Assembly (NCBI GenBank): GCA_016771945.1
Contig: QZLF01000004.1
Coordinates: forward strand, 124,001 to 188,000
Direction of reading: 5' to 3'
Source of the DNA: Candidatus Leucobacter sulfamidivorax
GTDB taxonomy: Bacteria > Actinomycetota > Actinomycetes > Actinomycetales > Microbacteriaceae
Length of the DNA: 64,000 nt
Positions 7,747-17,694 of this stretch are shown here, in pieces. The notes below the pieces were generated by a model. That model was given only the letters and a program-made list of their open reading frames with translations. It ran no database searches and had not been told where the DNA came from. Within the stretch, counting starts at the first letter, position 1; each line of letters begins with the position of its first letter. The position numbers were made by a program, and so were the translations under genes.

Positions 7747-7915
7747 GGTTCTAAGGTAGCGGCAGCGGCGCGCGGCGCAACTCCCCGATGTCTTGCACCG
7801 TCATATGGAGCGCGATGCGACGTTGCGAGCGGCACTGAAAAGTGGCAGGATCGAAAGCACGATCACCGGATGATTCGGCGTTGGGGAAGACGTTCTGAGT
7901 CGAAAGGGGATCGTG

Positions 7916-8434
7916 ATGACGTCAGTGACCTCCCAGGCGATCGCCACGGGGGTGCTTTTCGTGCACTCCTGCCCGAAGGCGCTGGCACCGCATGTCGAGT
8001 GGGCGCTCGCCCGCGAGATCGGTCGTGTGGTGAAGCTCGAGTGGACGGCGCAGCCGCTGCTGCCCGACGTGCTGCGCGCCGAAGCGATCTGGCGCGGACC
8101 CGCGGGCACCGCCGCGGCCGTGGCGTCCTCGCTGTTCGGATGGCAGCAGCTGCGCTTCGAGATCACCGAGGATCAGACCTCGGCGACGGCGGGCGGCCGG
8201 TGGATGCACACCCCGGCGCTCGGCATCTTCCACATGCAGACCGACGTGGCGGGCAACGGCGTGCTCAGCGAGGACGCGGTGCGCGCCGCGATCGTCGGGG
8301 CCGAGGGCGACGCCGATCGGCTGGCGCGCGAACTCCGCCTGGCGCTCGGCGAGGCCTGGGACGAGGAGCTGGAGCCCTTCCGCTCGGCGGAGGAGGGCGA
8401 CGCGCAGGTGCTGACGCTGCACCGCGTCGGATAG
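7916..8434 (+). CDS. DUF3145 family protein
   Basis: A 172-residue actinobacterial protein of unknown function, recognised by the N-terminal pattern GVLFVHSCPKALAPHVEWAL and by WxxxxGTAAAVASSLFGWQQLRFEITED. No membrane segment or catalytic motif is obvious. GTG at 7913 and ATG at 7916 are both possible starts. In many actinobacteria it lies near the fatty-acid cluster, as here, facing fabF convergently across a shared hairpin. Confidence 0.88.
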   Translation: MTSVTSQAIATGVLFVHSCPKALAPHVEWALAREIGRVVKLEWTAQPLLPDVLRAEAIWRGPAGTAAAVASSLFGWQQLRFEITEDQTSATAGGRWMHTPALGIFHMQTDVAGNGVLSEDAVRAAIVGAEGDADRLARELRLALGEAWDEELEPFRSAEEGDAQVLTLHRVG

Positions 8435-8441
8435 AGATGTA

Positions 8442-8473
8442 CCGGCTGGCCTCGGCATACCGGGGCCGGCCGG
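8442..8473. terminator. Bidirectional hairpin between DUF3145 and fabF
   Basis: CCGGCTGGCC (8442-8451) pairs with GGCCGGCCGG (8464-8473), with one G-T pair, between two convergent genes. Confidence 0.6.
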
Positions 8474-8494
8474 CACGCCAACCAAGGGTGGCGA

Positions 8495-9733
8495 TCAGCT
8501 GTAGGAGCGGATCGCCACCACCGCGTTGTGGCCCCCGAACCCGAAGGAGTTCGAGAGCGCGAGCTGCGGCCCGTCGCCCAGCGGCATCGGCTGCGCGGAG
8601 ATCGTGAGCGGGATCTCGGGATCCTGCTCCGCCACGTTGATGGTGGGCGGTGCGAGACGGTCGCGCAGCGCGAGGACCGTGAAGACCGCCTCGAGCGCGC
8701 CGGTGCCGCCCAGCAGGTGGCCGTGGGCCGCCTTGGTCGCCGAGACCGGGATGCCGTCGATGCGGTCGCCGAAGACCGAGCGCAGGGCGTTGTACTCGGC
8801 GCCGTCTCCCGTGGGCGTCGAGGTGGCGTGCGCGTTGATGTGGGTCACCTCGTCGGGCGAGGCGCCCGCGGTCTCGAGCGCGAGCCGCACGGCGCGGCTG
8901 GCGCCGAGGCCCTCGGGCTCGGGGGCGGTGATGTGGTACGAGTCGGAGGTGATGCCGCCGCCCGCGAGCTCGGCGTAGATGCGGGCGCCGCGGGCGAGCG
9001 CGTGCTCCTCGGTCTCGACGATGAGCGCGGCGCCGCCCTCGCCCATCACGAAGCCGTCGCGATCGACGGCGTAGGGGCGCGAGGCGGTCTCGGGGGAGTC
9101 GTTGCGGCGCGAGAGCGCCTGCATGGAGGAGAACGCGGCGACGGTGATCGGGTGGATCGCGCTCTCGGATCCGCCCGCGATGACGACGTCGGCGAGGCCG
9201 AGCTGCAGGTGCTCGTAGGCGTTGACGAGCGACTCGGTGCTGGAGGCGCAGGCGGAGGCCACGGTGCGCGCGTAGGCGCGGGCCTCGAGGTGCATGGAGA
9301 CCGCCGCCGAGGGGGCGTTGGGCATGAGCATGGGCACGGTCAGCGGCATGACGCGACGCGGGCCCTTCTCGCGCAGGGTGTCCCAGGCGTCGAGCAGGCT
9401 CCAGACGCCGCCGATGCCGGTGGCCCAGTCGACGCCGAGGCGCTCCGGTGCGACCTCGGGGTTCCCCGCGTCGGCCAGCGCCTCGAGCGCCGCGACGAGC
9501 GCGAACTGGCTCGAGGGGTCGAGACGCTTCGCGACGGGGCGCTCGAGCACCTGGTCGGGGCGCACCTTCGCCTCCCCGGCGAAGTGCACCGGCAGATCGT
9601 ACTGCTCGACCCATTTGTAGGGGAGCGTGCGGACGCCGCTCTCTCCCGCCAGCAGCGCGGCCCAGCTCTCGGGGGCGGTGCCGCCGAGGGGTGAACTCGC
9701 TCCGACGCCGGTGATGACGATCTTCTTGGCCAT
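8495..9733 (-). CDS. fabF: Beta-ketoacyl-ACP synthase II
   Basis: Condensing enzyme of type II fatty acid synthesis, elongating acyl-ACP with malonyl-ACP. It has 412 residues, the usual length. The active-site Cys is in VASACASSTES (near residue 165), and the catalytic His residues are in NAHATSTPTGD and AAHGHLLGGTG. The last gene of the fabD-fabH-acpP-fabF operon. Confidence 0.96.
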   Translation of the reverse strand: MAKKIVITGVGASSPLGGTAPESWAALLAGESGVRTLPYKWVEQYDLPVHFAGEAKVRPDQVLERPVAKRLDPSSQFALVAALEALADAGNPEVAPERLGVDWATGIGGVWSLLDAWDTLREKGPRRVMPLTVPMLMPNAPSAAVSMHLEARAYARTVASACASSTESLVNAYEHLQLGLADVVIAGGSESAIHPITVAAFSSMQALSRRNDSPETASRPYAVDRDGFVMGEGGAALIVETEEHALARGARIYAELAGGGITSDSYHITAPEPEGLGASRAVRLALETAGASPDEVTHINAHATSTPTGDGAEYNALRSVFGDRIDGIPVSATKAAHGHLLGGTGALEAVFTVLALRDRLAPPTINVAEQDPEIPLTISAQPMPLGDGPQLALSNSFGFGGHNAVVAIRSYS

Positions 9734-9828
9734 GGTCTCGAACTCCGCGTGGGGTGAAGGGGAGAGGGATGGTGGATTGCGCGAGTCGGGGCGGGCCTGC
9801 GTCTGCAGCGACCGCCCCGACCCGGATG

Positions 9829-10077
9829 TCAGGACTGGGCGCCCGCGATGAAGTCGACGGCGTCGCCGACGGTCTTGAGGTTCTTGACCTCGTCGTCGGG
9901 GATCTTCACGTCGAACTTCTCCTCGGCGTTCACGACGATGGTCATCATCGAGATCGAGTCGATGTCGAGATCGTCGGTGAACGACTTGTCAAGAGCCACG
10001 ACGTCGGCAGCGATACCGGTCTCGTCGTTGATGAGCTCGGCCAGGCCCGCGAGAATCTCGTCGTTGCTGAATGCCAT
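9829..10077 (-). CDS. acpP: Acyl carrier protein
   Basis: 82 residues, acidic. The phosphopantetheine attachment motif is DLDIDSISMM, with Ser near residue 40. It carries the growing acyl chain between the Fab enzymes encoded on either side. ATG at 10077 follows a good AAGGAG-like site. The gap to fabF is 95 bases and contains no obvious terminator. Confidence 0.97.
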   Translation of the reverse strand: MAFSNDEILAGLAELINDETGIAADVVALDKSFTDDLDIDSISMMTIVVNAEEKFDVKIPDDEVKNLKTVGDAVDFIAGAQS

Positions 10078-10154
10078 TGTTATCTCCTTGTTGGTTGGGG
10101 TGCGTGTCGGTGAAGACGGGTCAATGGAAGAATGTAGCGGATCGCGTTCGCGCG

Positions 10155-11159
10155 TCAGGGCATTTCGACGATCTGCGAGCCGTAGACGAGCCCGGCGCCG
10201 AAGCCGATGGTGAGGGCGAGGCCGCCGGAGAGCTCGGGGCGCTCCTCGAGCAGCGCGTGCATCGCGAGCGGGATCGAGGCCGCCGAGCTGTTGCCCTGCA
10301 TCGTGATGTCGCGGGCGATCACGACCGAGTCGGGCAGCTTCAGCTGCTTCGCGAACTCGTCGATGATCCGCATGTTCGCCTGATGCGGGATGAAGGCGGC
10401 GAGGTCTCCGGGCTCGACGCCGGAGGCCTCGAGCGTCTGCCGGGCGACCTTCGCCATCTCCCAGACCGCCCACCGGAAGACGGTCTGCCCGTCCTGCCGC
10501 AGCGTCGGCCAGGGCACCGTTCCCGGATTCGCCCGGTAGTCGCCGAAGGTGCTCGTCATGCGGATCGCGTCCCACTTCTCGCCGTCGGAGCCCCACAGGG
10601 TGGGGCCGATGCCGGTGTGGTCGCTGGGGCCGACGACCACGGCTCCGGCGCCGTCGGCGAGCAGGAAGGAGATGCTGCGGTCGGTGGGGTCGACGAGCTC
10701 GGAGAGCTTCTCGGCGCCGATCGCGAGCACGTTCTTGCACAGGCCCGCGCGTACGAGGGCGTCCGCCTGTCCCACGGCGTACACGTAGCCGGCGCAGGCC
10801 GCGGAGATGTCGAAGGCGGCGGCGGGTGCCAGACCCAGGCGATAGGCCGCGAGAGAGGCCATCGAGGGGGTCACGGCCACGTTCGAGATCGTCGAGATGA
10901 TGACGCCGTCGATCTTCGAGCGGTCGAGGCCGCTGCGCGCGATCGCCTCCTCGCCCGCGGCGACGGCGAGGTCGACCGCGCCGATGCCGTCGCTCGCCCG
11001 TCGGCGCTGCACGATGCCGGTGCGCTGGCGGATCCACTCGTCCGAGGAGTCGATCGGCCCCACCAGGTCGTCGTTCGGCACATCCAGATCGCCGCGCGCG
11101 GCGCCGATCGAGAGAATCCGGGTGTGAGCGGGGCCGGTGGGCTGCGTCAGGGTGGCCAT
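10155..11159 (-). CDS. fabH: Beta-ketoacyl-ACP synthase III
   Basis: Initiates fatty-acid synthesis by condensing a short acyl-CoA with malonyl-ACP; in actinobacteria this starter choice sets branched-chain content. It has 334 residues. The Cys-His-Asn triad is visible in SAACAGY, IPHQANMR and MQGNSSAAS. It is preceded closely by fabD (20-base gap) and followed by acpP. Confidence 0.96.
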   Translation of the reverse strand: MATLTQPTGPAHTRILSIGAARGDLDVPNDDLVGPIDSSDEWIRQRTGIVQRRRASDGIGAVDLAVAAGEEAIARSGLDRSKIDGVIISTISNVAVTPSMASLAAYRLGLAPAAAFDISAACAGYVYAVGQADALVRAGLCKNVLAIGAEKLSELVDPTDRSISFLLADGAGAVVVGPSDHTGIGPTLWGSDGEKWDAIRMTSTFGDYRANPGTVPWPTLRQDGQTVFRWAVWEMAKVARQTLEASGVEPGDLAAFIPHQANMRIIDEFAKQLKLPDSVVIARDITMQGNSSAASIPLAMHALLEERPELSGGLALTIGFGAGLVYGSQIVEMP

Positions 11160-11179
11160 GTGTTTCCTTTCGGCGATGC

Positions 11180-12112
11180 TCAGGCAGCGGTGCGGATGAG
11201 CTCGGCGGCGGCGTCGAGGTCGGCAGGGGTCTTGACGGCGACCGCGGGCACGCCCTTGAGCGCGCGCTTCGCGATGCCGGTGAGCGCGCCCGCGGGCGTG
11301 AGCTCGATGAGGCCGGTGATGCCGGCCGCGGTGAAGCCCTCCAGGCAGGCGTCCCAGCGCACGGGGCTCGCGATCTGCGAGACGAGCGAGTCGAGGAAGC
11401 TCGTGCCGCTGGAGACCCGCGAGCCGTCGGCGTTGGTCCAGAGCGGACGCACCGGGTCCGCGGGGGAGACGGCCGCGGCGGCCTCGGCGAGCACCGGCAC
11501 GGCGCTCGCCATGTACTCGGTGTGGAACGCGCCCGCCACCTGCAGCGGGATGACGCGTGCGCCGCGGGGCGCGTTCTCGGCGAGCGCGGCGAGCGCGGGC
11601 AGGGCGCCGGCCGCCACGATCTGGCCGCCTCCGTTGCGGTTGGCCGGGGTGAGCCCCTGGGCGGCGATCGCCGCCAGCACATCGTCCTCGCCGCCGCCGA
11701 CGACCGCGCTCATGCCGGTCGCCTCGCGGGTCGCGGCCTCGGCCATCGCGCGGCCGCGCACGCCCACGAGCGCCAGCGCGTCGTCGTCGGAGAGCACGCC
11801 GGCGGCCACCGCCGCGGCGAACTCGCCCACCGAGTGACCGGCGGTGCCCGCGCCGTCGAGCGAGCCGCCGTCCCGCGCGACGCGGTTCTCCAGGGCGCGC
11901 CACGCGAGCACGCTCGCCGCGACGATGAGCGGCTGCGCGATGCGGGTGTCGCGGATCGTCTCGGCGTCGCTCTCGGTGCCGTGGACCACGAGGTCGACGC
12001 CCGAACGCTCGGAGGCGCGCTCGAGGAACTCGCGTGCGCCCTCGTCTTCGAGCCATTCGGAGAGGAAACCTGGGGTCTGGGAGCCCTGTCCCGGGCAGGC
12101 GATAACGATCAC
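11180..12112 (-). CDS. fabD: Malonyl-CoA:ACP transacylase
   Basis: Loads malonyl groups onto ACP. It has 310 residues. The nucleophile elbow is GHSVGE (Ser near residue 93), the catalytic His lies in GAFHTEYM, and GQGSQ near the N terminus forms the oxyanion region. First gene of the operon. A region of about 190 bases separates it from the PucR-type regulator upstream, where its promoter should be. Confidence 0.95.
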   Translation of the reverse strand: MIVIACPGQGSQTPGFLSEWLEDEGAREFLERASERSGVDLVVHGTESDAETIRDTRIAQPLIVAASVLAWRALENRVARDGGSLDGAGTAGHSVGEFAAAVAAGVLSDDDALALVGVRGRAMAEAATREATGMSAVVGGGEDDVLAAIAAQGLTPANRNGGGQIVAAGALPALAALAENAPRGARVIPLQVAGAFHTEYMASAVPVLAEAAAAVSPADPVRPLWTNADGSRVSSGTSFLDSLVSQIASPVRWDACLEGFTAAGITGLIELTPAGALTGIAKRALKGVPAVAVKTPADLDAAAELIRTAA

Positions 12113-12300
12113 CCCACAAGTCTTCCAGATGTTTCGGCTTTGCCCTGCATATACCCGATCAGAAAATTGGGAAATGATTGTGCCGAGCCTCCAGAAACGG
12201 GGGTCTTCGGAGACCGGGTGGCGGCGTCAGGGTTTCGCCCGTCCGTCGCTCCCGCGCAGTTCCCGGAGGTCGGGCAGCCCCGTGTACGGGTCTGCCCGAC

Positions 12301-13497
12301 TCACCTTGAAGACGACGCTTCGCGTCGTCCCTTTTGCGCGATGGACCCGAGGATCAGCGCCGACTGCAGGTTCAGGGCGGCGCGCGGATTGGTGGCGTTC
12401 CAGCCCACGAGCTCGGTGACCTTCTTCAGCCGGTAGCGCACCGTGTTCGGGTGCACGAACAGCTCGCGGGCGGTGGCCTCGAGCGACCGGCCATTGTCGA
12501 GATAGCACCAGAGCGTCTCGAGCAGCTCGCCCGATTGCGCGCGGAGCGGCTCGTAGATCTGCTCGATCAGCGTGCGCCGCGCGAGCCCGTCGCCCGCGAG
12601 CGCCCGCTCGGGCAGCAGCTCGTCGGCCTCCACCGGCCTGCCCGCGCCGCGCCAGGAGCGGGCCACCGCGATGCCGGCGAGCGCCGCCCTGGCGCTGCGC
12701 GAGGCGTCGACGAGGTTCTCGACCGAGGGGCCGAGCACGAGCGGCCCGTCGGAGAAGAACTCGGCGAGGCGGCCCGCGATGTCGAGGAAGGGGAGGGGAT
12801 CGGGCGGCGGGGTCTGGGGATCCTTCGGCGGGAACTCGGCCCGTCCGAGGACGAGCACGAGGCGCGTGCCCTGCAGCCCGACCAGCACGTCCGCGCCCGA
12901 GAGCCGCGCCGTGCGGCGGATCTGATCGACGTCGATGACGCGATCGCTGCTGCCGACGAGCACCGCGGACTCGCCCTCGCCGTGCCAGCCGAGCGCCGCG
13001 ATGCGGCTCGGCAGCTCGTCGTCGCTCTCCCCGGTGAGGATCGAGTCGACCACGAGTGCCTCGAGGCGGGCGTCCCAGAGACCGCGGGCCTCGGCCGCGC
13101 GCGCGTACACGTCGGCCGCGGCGAAGGCGACGTCCCGCGAGTAGTGGAATACCGCCTCGCGCAGGGCCTCGCCGCGCGGCGCGACCCGCTCCTCGACGAC
13201 CGAGACCACCACGCGGATCAGCTGCAGCGTCTCCGAGAGGCTGATCGAGCGCAGCAGCTCGCGCGGCGCCGCACTGAACACGTCGGAGGCGATCCAGGGC
13301 GTCGAGCTCGGATCCTCGTACCACTGGATGAACGAGCTGATCCCGGTCTGCGCGACGAGGCCGACGGCGCTGCGCCGCCCCGGCGGCATGTTGCCGTACC
13401 AGGGCAGCGTCTCCTCCAGACGGGCGATCGTCTGGGTGGCGAGCTCACCGGTGATCCCGCGGAGCCACGCCAGCTCACGTTCCTTGGTCCGGTCCAT
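12301..13497 (-). CDS. PucR-type regulator of fatty-acid synthesis (FasR-like)
   Basis: A 398-residue regulator with a C-terminal PucR helix-turn-helix (LEATARELFVHPNTVRYRLKKV, residues about 337-358) and a GGDEF-like middle region. Placement directly upstream of fabD matches Streptomyces FasR, an activator of the fab operon. That role here is inferred from family and position. It lies between aceE and fabD on the same strand. Confidence 0.88.
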   Translation of the reverse strand: MDRTKERELAWLRGITGELATQTIARLEETLPWYGNMPPGRRSAVGLVAQTGISSFIQWYEDPSSTPWIASDVFSAAPRELLRSISLSETLQLIRVVVSVVEERVAPRGEALREAVFHYSRDVAFAAADVYARAAEARGLWDARLEALVVDSILTGESDDELPSRIAALGWHGEGESAVLVGSSDRVIDVDQIRRTARLSGADVLVGLQGTRLVLVLGRAEFPPKDPQTPPPDPLPFLDIAGRLAEFFSDGPLVLGPSVENLVDASRSARAALAGIAVARSWRGAGRPVEADELLPERALAGDGLARRTLIEQIYEPLRAQSGELLETLWCYLDNGRSLEATARELFVHPNTVRYRLKKVTELVGWNATNPRAALNLQSALILGSIAQKGRREASSSR

Positions 13498-13519
13498 GGG
13501 GCTCGCTACGGGCGCGGGT

Positions 13520-16246
13520 TCAGGACTCTCCGCCGGCGCCGCCGGTGGTGCCCGCGTGCACGTCGTCCAGACGGTACTTCTCGAAGGCCTGCCGGGGGAT
13601 GTCGGCGTCGATCCTGCCCTGCGCGGCGAGCCGCTGCAGCACCTTCACGACGACCGACTCCCGGTCGATCGCGAAGAAGCGGCGGGCGGCCGCGCGGGTG
13701 TCGCTGAAGCCGAAGCCGTCGGCGCCGAGTACCGAGTAGTCGCCCGGCACGAAGGGGCGGATCTGGTCGGGCACGTCGGTGGCCCAGTCGCTGACCGCCA
13801 CGACGGGGCCGTCGGCCCCCGCGAGCTTCTCGGTGAGGTAGGGCACGCGCGGCTCGTCGCCGGGGTGGAGCAGGTTGTGACGCTCGGCGGCGAGGCCGTC
13901 GCGGCGCAGCTCGCTCCACGAGGTGACGCTCCACACGTCGGCGGAGACCCCCCAGTCGCTCTGCAGCAGCTCGGCGGCCTGGATCGCCCACGGCACCGCG
14001 ACGCCGGAGGCGAAGACCTGCGCCCGCTCCCCGTCGCCCTGCGCCTCGTGCACCCGGTGGATGCCGCGCACGATGCCCTCGGCGTCGACGCCCTCGGGCT
14101 CGGCCGGGTGGATCATGGGCTCGTTGTAGACCGTGAGGTAGTACATGACGTTCGGATCGGGGTGCGCTCCGCCGTACATGCGATCGATGCCGCTCTTGAC
14201 GATGTGGGCGATCTCGTACCCGTAGGCGGGATCGTAGGAGAGGGTCGCCGGGTTGGTGTTCGAGAGCACCAGCGAATGGCCGTCGGCGTGCTGCAGTCCC
14301 TCGCCGGTGAGCGTGGTGCGGCCGGCGGTCGCGCCGATCATGAAGCCGCGCGCCATCTGATCGCCGGCCGCCCAGATCGCGTCGCCGGTGCGCTGGAAGC
14401 CGAACATCGAGTAGAAGATGTAGATCGGGATCAGCGGCTCGCCCTGCGTCGCGTAGGAGGTGCCGACGGCGGTGAACGCCGCGAGGGCGCCGGCCTCGTT
14501 GATGCCGACGTGGAGCAGGACACCCTGCGCGCTCTCCTTGTAGGCCAGCAGCAGCTCGCGATCCACCGAGGTGTAGTTCTGCCCGTTCGGGTTGTAGATC
14601 TTCGAGGTGGGGAAGTAGCTGTCCATGCCGAAGGTGCGCGCCTCGTCGGGGATGATCGGCACGAAACGGGCGCCGAAGCCCTGGTCGCGCATCAGATCCT
14701 TCAGCATGCGCACGAAGACCATGGTCGTCGCGGCCTCCTGCGCGCCGCTGCCCTTCCGCGCGATCTCGTAGCTCTTCGCCTCGGGCACCGTGACCGCGAC
14801 GTGGTTCGACCGGCGCTCGGGCAGGTAGCCGCCGAGCGCGCGGCGGCGCTCGTGCATGTACTGGATCGCCTCGTTCTCGGCCCCCGGGTGGTAGTAGGGC
14901 GGCTGGTACGGATCGGCCTCGAGCTCGGCGTCGCTGATCGGCACGCGCATGATGTCGCGGAACTGCTTGAGATCGTCGAGGGTGAGCTTCTTCATCTGGT
15001 GCGTCGCGTTGCGCGCCTCGAAGTGCGAGCCCAGGGTGTAGCCCTTGATGGTCTTCGCGAGGATCACGGTCGGCCGTCCCTTGTGCTCGACGGCGGCCTT
15101 GAACGCGGCGTACACCTTGCGGTAGTCGTGGCCGCCGCGGCGCAGGCCCCAGACCTCCTCGTCGGTGTAGTTCTCGACCAGGCGGAGCGCGCGCTCGTCG
15201 CGGCCGAAGAAGTGCTCGCGCACATAGGCGCCGTTCTCGGCCTTGTAGGTCTGGTAGTCGCCGTCGGGCGTGACGTTCATGAGGTTCAGCAGCGCGCCGT
15301 CGGTGTCGCGGGCGAGCAGCTCGTCCCACTCCCGGCCCCAGACGACCTTGATGACGTTCCAGCCGGCGCCGCGGAAGAAGCTCTCGAGCTCCTGGATGAT
15401 CTTGCCGTTGCCGCGGACCGGGCCGTCGAGGCGCTGCAGGTTGCAGTTGATCACGAAGTTCAGGTTGTCGAGGCCCTCGTTCGCGGCCACCTGCAATTGG
15501 CCACGGCTCTCGACCTCGTCCATCTCGCCGTCGCCGAGGAACGCCCAGACCTGCTGGTCGGAGCAGTCCTTGATGCCGCGGTTGGTGAGGTAGCGGTTCA
15601 GCTGCGCCTGGTAGATCGCGTTGATGGGGCCGATGCCCATCGAGACGGTGGGGAACTGCCAGAAGTCGGGCAGCAGGCGCGGGTGCGGGTAGCTCGGCAG
15701 GCCGTTCGGCGCGTGCGACTTCTCCTGGCGGAAGCCGTCGAGCTGATCCGTCGTGAGCCGCCCCTCGAGGAAGGCGCGGGCGTACATGCCGGGGGAGGCG
15801 TGGCCCTGGAAGAAGATCTGGTCGCCGCCGCCCGGGTGATCCTGACCCCGGAAGAAGTGGTTGAAGCCGACCTCGTAGAGCGAGGCGGCCGAGGCGTAGG
15901 TGGAGATGTGCCCGCCGACGCTGATGCCGGGGCGCTGCGCCCGGTGCACGGTCACCGCGGCGTTCCAGCGGATCCAGCGGCGGTAGCTGCGCTCGAGCTC
16001 CTCGTCGCCCGGGAAGTCGGGCTCGTCAGCGGAGGCGATGGTGTTGATGTAGTCGGTGGTGGGCACCTGGGGCACGCCGAGGTGACGCTTGCGGGAGTGC
16101 GCGAGCAGGCTCGTCATGATCTCGCGGCCGCGGCCGGCTCCTCGCGCATCGACGGCCTCGTCGAGCGACTCCAGCCACTCCGCGGTCTCCGCGGGGTCGC
16201 TGTCCACCTGACCCGATGCGTAGGGGTCTTCAGTGTTCACGGCCAT
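13520..16246 (-). CDS. aceE: Pyruvate dehydrogenase E1 component, homodimeric
   Basis: Thiamine-diphosphate enzyme that decarboxylates pyruvate and passes the acetyl group to E2, feeding acetyl-CoA to the TCA cycle and to the adjacent fatty-acid genes. It has 908 residues. The cofactor motif GDGEMDE is near residue 245, and [10 protein letters not shown] and [17 protein letters not shown] are typical of AceE. An ATG at 16252 also exists, but AAGGAG is ideally spaced (7 bases) from the ATG at 16246. Confidence 0.97.
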   Translation of the reverse strand: MAVNTEDPYASGQVDSDPAETAEWLESLDEAVDARGAGRGREIMTSLLAHSRKRHLGVPQVPTTDYINTIASADEPDFPGDEELERSYRRWIRWNAAVTVHRAQRPGISVGGHISTYASAASLYEVGFNHFFRGQDHPGGGDQIFFQGHASPGMYARAFLEGRLTTDQLDGFRQEKSHAPNGLPSYPHPRLLPDFWQFPTVSMGIGPINAIYQAQLNRYLTNRGIKDCSDQQVWAFLGDGEMDEVESRGQLQVAANEGLDNLNFVINCNLQRLDGPVRGNGKIIQELESFFRGAGWNVIKVVWGREWDELLARDTDGALLNLMNVTPDGDYQTYKAENGAYVREHFFGRDERALRLVENYTDEEVWGLRRGGHDYRKVYAAFKAAVEHKGRPTVILAKTIKGYTLGSHFEARNATHQMKKLTLDDLKQFRDIMRVPISDAELEADPYQPPYYHPGAENEAIQYMHERRRALGGYLPERRSNHVAVTVPEAKSYEIARKGSGAQEAATTMVFVRMLKDLMRDQGFGARFVPIIPDEARTFGMDSYFPTSKIYNPNGQNYTSVDRELLLAYKESAQGVLLHVGINEAGALAAFTAVGTSYATQGEPLIPIYIFYSMFGFQRTGDAIWAAGDQMARGFMIGATAGRTTLTGEGLQHADGHSLVLSNTNPATLSYDPAYGYEIAHIVKSGIDRMYGGAHPDPNVMYYLTVYNEPMIHPAEPEGVDAEGIVRGIHRVHEAQGDGERAQVFASGVAVPWAIQAAELLQSDWGVSADVWSVTSWSELRRDGLAAERHNLLHPGDEPRVPYLTEKLAGADGPVVAVSDWATDVPDQIRPFVPGDYSVLGADGFGFSDTRAAARRFFAIDRESVVVKVLQRLAAQGRIDADIPRQAFEKYRLDDVHAGTTGGAGGES

Positions 16247-16478
16247 GGTCATGCTCCTTCACCAGACTTCGTGCGATCGCCGGGGATCTGGGCGTCGCAA
16301 CGGGGCGCGCGGGATCTGCACGCCGCTTCCCACACTATCGAAAAGCGACGAGGGCTACACGGATATGCCCGCTTCTCGTGTCGAGAATCCACAAAAGCCG
16401 GTGGGTGCGATTCCACTAGGCTGGGTGGGTCCGGCCACACTCGAATCAGGCGCCGCGGGGCGCCGGGAAAGGAGCGCC

Positions 16479-16937
16479 ATGGTGCTTCAGGCAGGCGCGA
16501 TCGCGCCCGATTTCACCCTCTCCGATCAGAACGGCGAGGAGCTGACCCTGTCGGAGCTCGTCGCGGAATCGCCCGTGGCCCTCGTGTTCTTCCCGCTCGC
16601 GTTCTCGGGCATCTGCACGGGCGAGCTGTGCGAGCTGCGCGACAATCTCGCGGTCTTCGACGACGCCAAGGTGCGCCTCGTCGGGGTCTCGGTCGACTCC
16701 GTCTTCGCGCTCAAGGCCTGGGCGACGCAGGAAGGCTACGAGTTCTCGATCCTCTCCGACTTCTGGCCGCACGGCGCGGTGGCCCGCGAGTATGGCGCCT
16801 TCGTCGAGGAGCGGGGCATCGCGACCCGCGCCACCGTGATCATCGGCGAGGGGCTCAAGGTGCTGGCCTCCTTCGAGAACTCGCCGGGCGAGCCGCGCGA
16901 CTTCGCCGCCTACCGCGAGGCCGTCGCCGCGCTGTAG
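16479..16937 (+). CDS. Peroxiredoxin, AhpE type
   Basis: 152-residue thiol peroxidase that reduces hydroperoxides or peroxynitrite. The peroxidatic Cys is in FSGICTGELC near residue 45, with a nearby second Cys (GELCELRD). The start ATG has AAAGGAG 6 bases upstream; the longer open frame from 16233 is not supported. It is divergent from aceE and followed by a large hairpin. Confidence 0.93.
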   Translation: MVLQAGAIAPDFTLSDQNGEELTLSELVAESPVALVFFPLAFSGICTGELCELRDNLAVFDDAKVRLVGVSVDSVFALKAWATQEGYEFSILSDFWPHGAVAREYGAFVEERGIATRATVIIGEGLKVLASFENSPGEPRDFAAYREAVAAL

Positions 16938-16972
16938 GGTCTCGGCTCCGACCGGTTCTCTCCGGTTTTCAT

Positions 16973-17015
16973 CCGCCGCGCGGCTGCCCCTATGCTGGGG
17001 GAGCCCGCGCGGCGG
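16973..17015 (+). terminator. Large GC hairpin between peroxiredoxin and tRNA-Val
   Basis: CCGCCGCGCGG at 16973-16983 pairs perfectly with CCGCGCGGCGG at 17005-17015, and GCCCC/GGGG pairs inside. TATGCT in the loop could be the -10 element of the tRNA promoter, so both roles are possible. Confidence 0.55.
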
Positions 17016-17019
17016 GCGC

Positions 17020-17093
17020 GCGCCTGTAGCTCAGTTGGTTAGAGCACCTGGTTTACACCCAGGTGGTCGGGGGTTCGAGTCCCTCCGGGCGCA
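17020..17093 (+). tRNA. tRNA-Val (TAC)
   Basis: A cloverleaf of 74 bases with acceptor GCGCCTG/CGGGCGC, anticodon stem CCTGG/CCAGG with loop TTTACAC, and a T-arm with TTCGAGT. The anticodon TAC reads Val codons. CCA is not encoded. Confidence 0.95.
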
Positions 17094-17673
17094 CCTTCGG
17101 GCGCACTGCCGCCCTCTGGCGGTGAGCGCGGACCTTCGCCCGATTGCCGCAGTGCTGCATGGAGCACCAGCGACGGGAGTTCGGGCGCGAGCCGTCGAAG
17201 AAGACGAGGTCGCAGTCCTGCGAGGCGCATCGTCGGATTCGGTCGGAGTCCCGCGAGAAGACGTCCACGGCGTCACGGGCGATCGTGGCGAGCGCCTGGG
17301 CCGTAGACGCCTGCACCGGCGTGACGGTGCCGCCTCCGAGCGCCGGGGCGATGTCGGGTCGGGCGGCCCAGGAGTTCAGAACGTCGATCTGCTCCGGATC
17401 GGGCGCTGCGCCGTCGGCGTGAGCCCGGGCGATCCGGGTGATCGCGCTCCGCAGTTCTTTGGCGCCCGACAGTTCGTCGGCTTCCGCGTCCGTGCTCAGC
17501 GGGCCGTGTCGCTCGACCAGCCAGGCCTTCAGATCCGCTGGTGTGCGAAGCCGCTCCCATGCGGGGTTGTCGTAGCCGAAGTCGCCGGTGTAGGCGAAAT
17601 CGAGACAGAGCGCCCCCGAGTCGAAGTACCAGCGCGCGCCGATGCCGTCGATGAACCATTGACCGGAGCGCAT
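17053..17673 (-). CDS. CGNR zinc-finger (ABATE domain) protein
   Basis: About 206 residues. The N-terminal domain (WYFDSGALCLDFAYTG) and C-terminal treble-clef-like motif (RRCASQDCDLVFFDGS, then CSMQHCGNRAKVRAHR) identify the ABATE/CGNR family, which are probable transcription regulators of stress genes. Its last 14 codons are the antisense of tRNA-Val, so the stop lies inside the tRNA gene. It is divergent from an SRPBCC protein with only 21 bases between the start codons. Confidence 0.85.
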   Translation of the reverse strand: MRSGQWFIDGIGARWYFDSGALCLDFAYTGDFGYDNPAWERLRTPADLKAWLVERHGPLSTDAEADELSGAKELRSAITRIARAHADGAAPDPEQIDVLNSWAARPDIAPALGGGTVTPVQASTAQALATIARDAVDVFSRDSDRIRRCASQDCDLVFFDGSRPNSRRWCSMQHCGNRAKVRAHRQRAAVRPKVRPEGLEPPTTWV

Positions 17674-17694
17674 GTAACCACTATATCTAGTTTC

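Noticed and set aside
13506-15329. Long open frames opposite aceE and other core genes (for example 2846-4933 plus and 13328-17029 plus)
   Set aside because: Shadow frames caused by high GC; their translations are Arg/Gly/Asp-rich without domains, and the real genes on the other strand have full family motifs.
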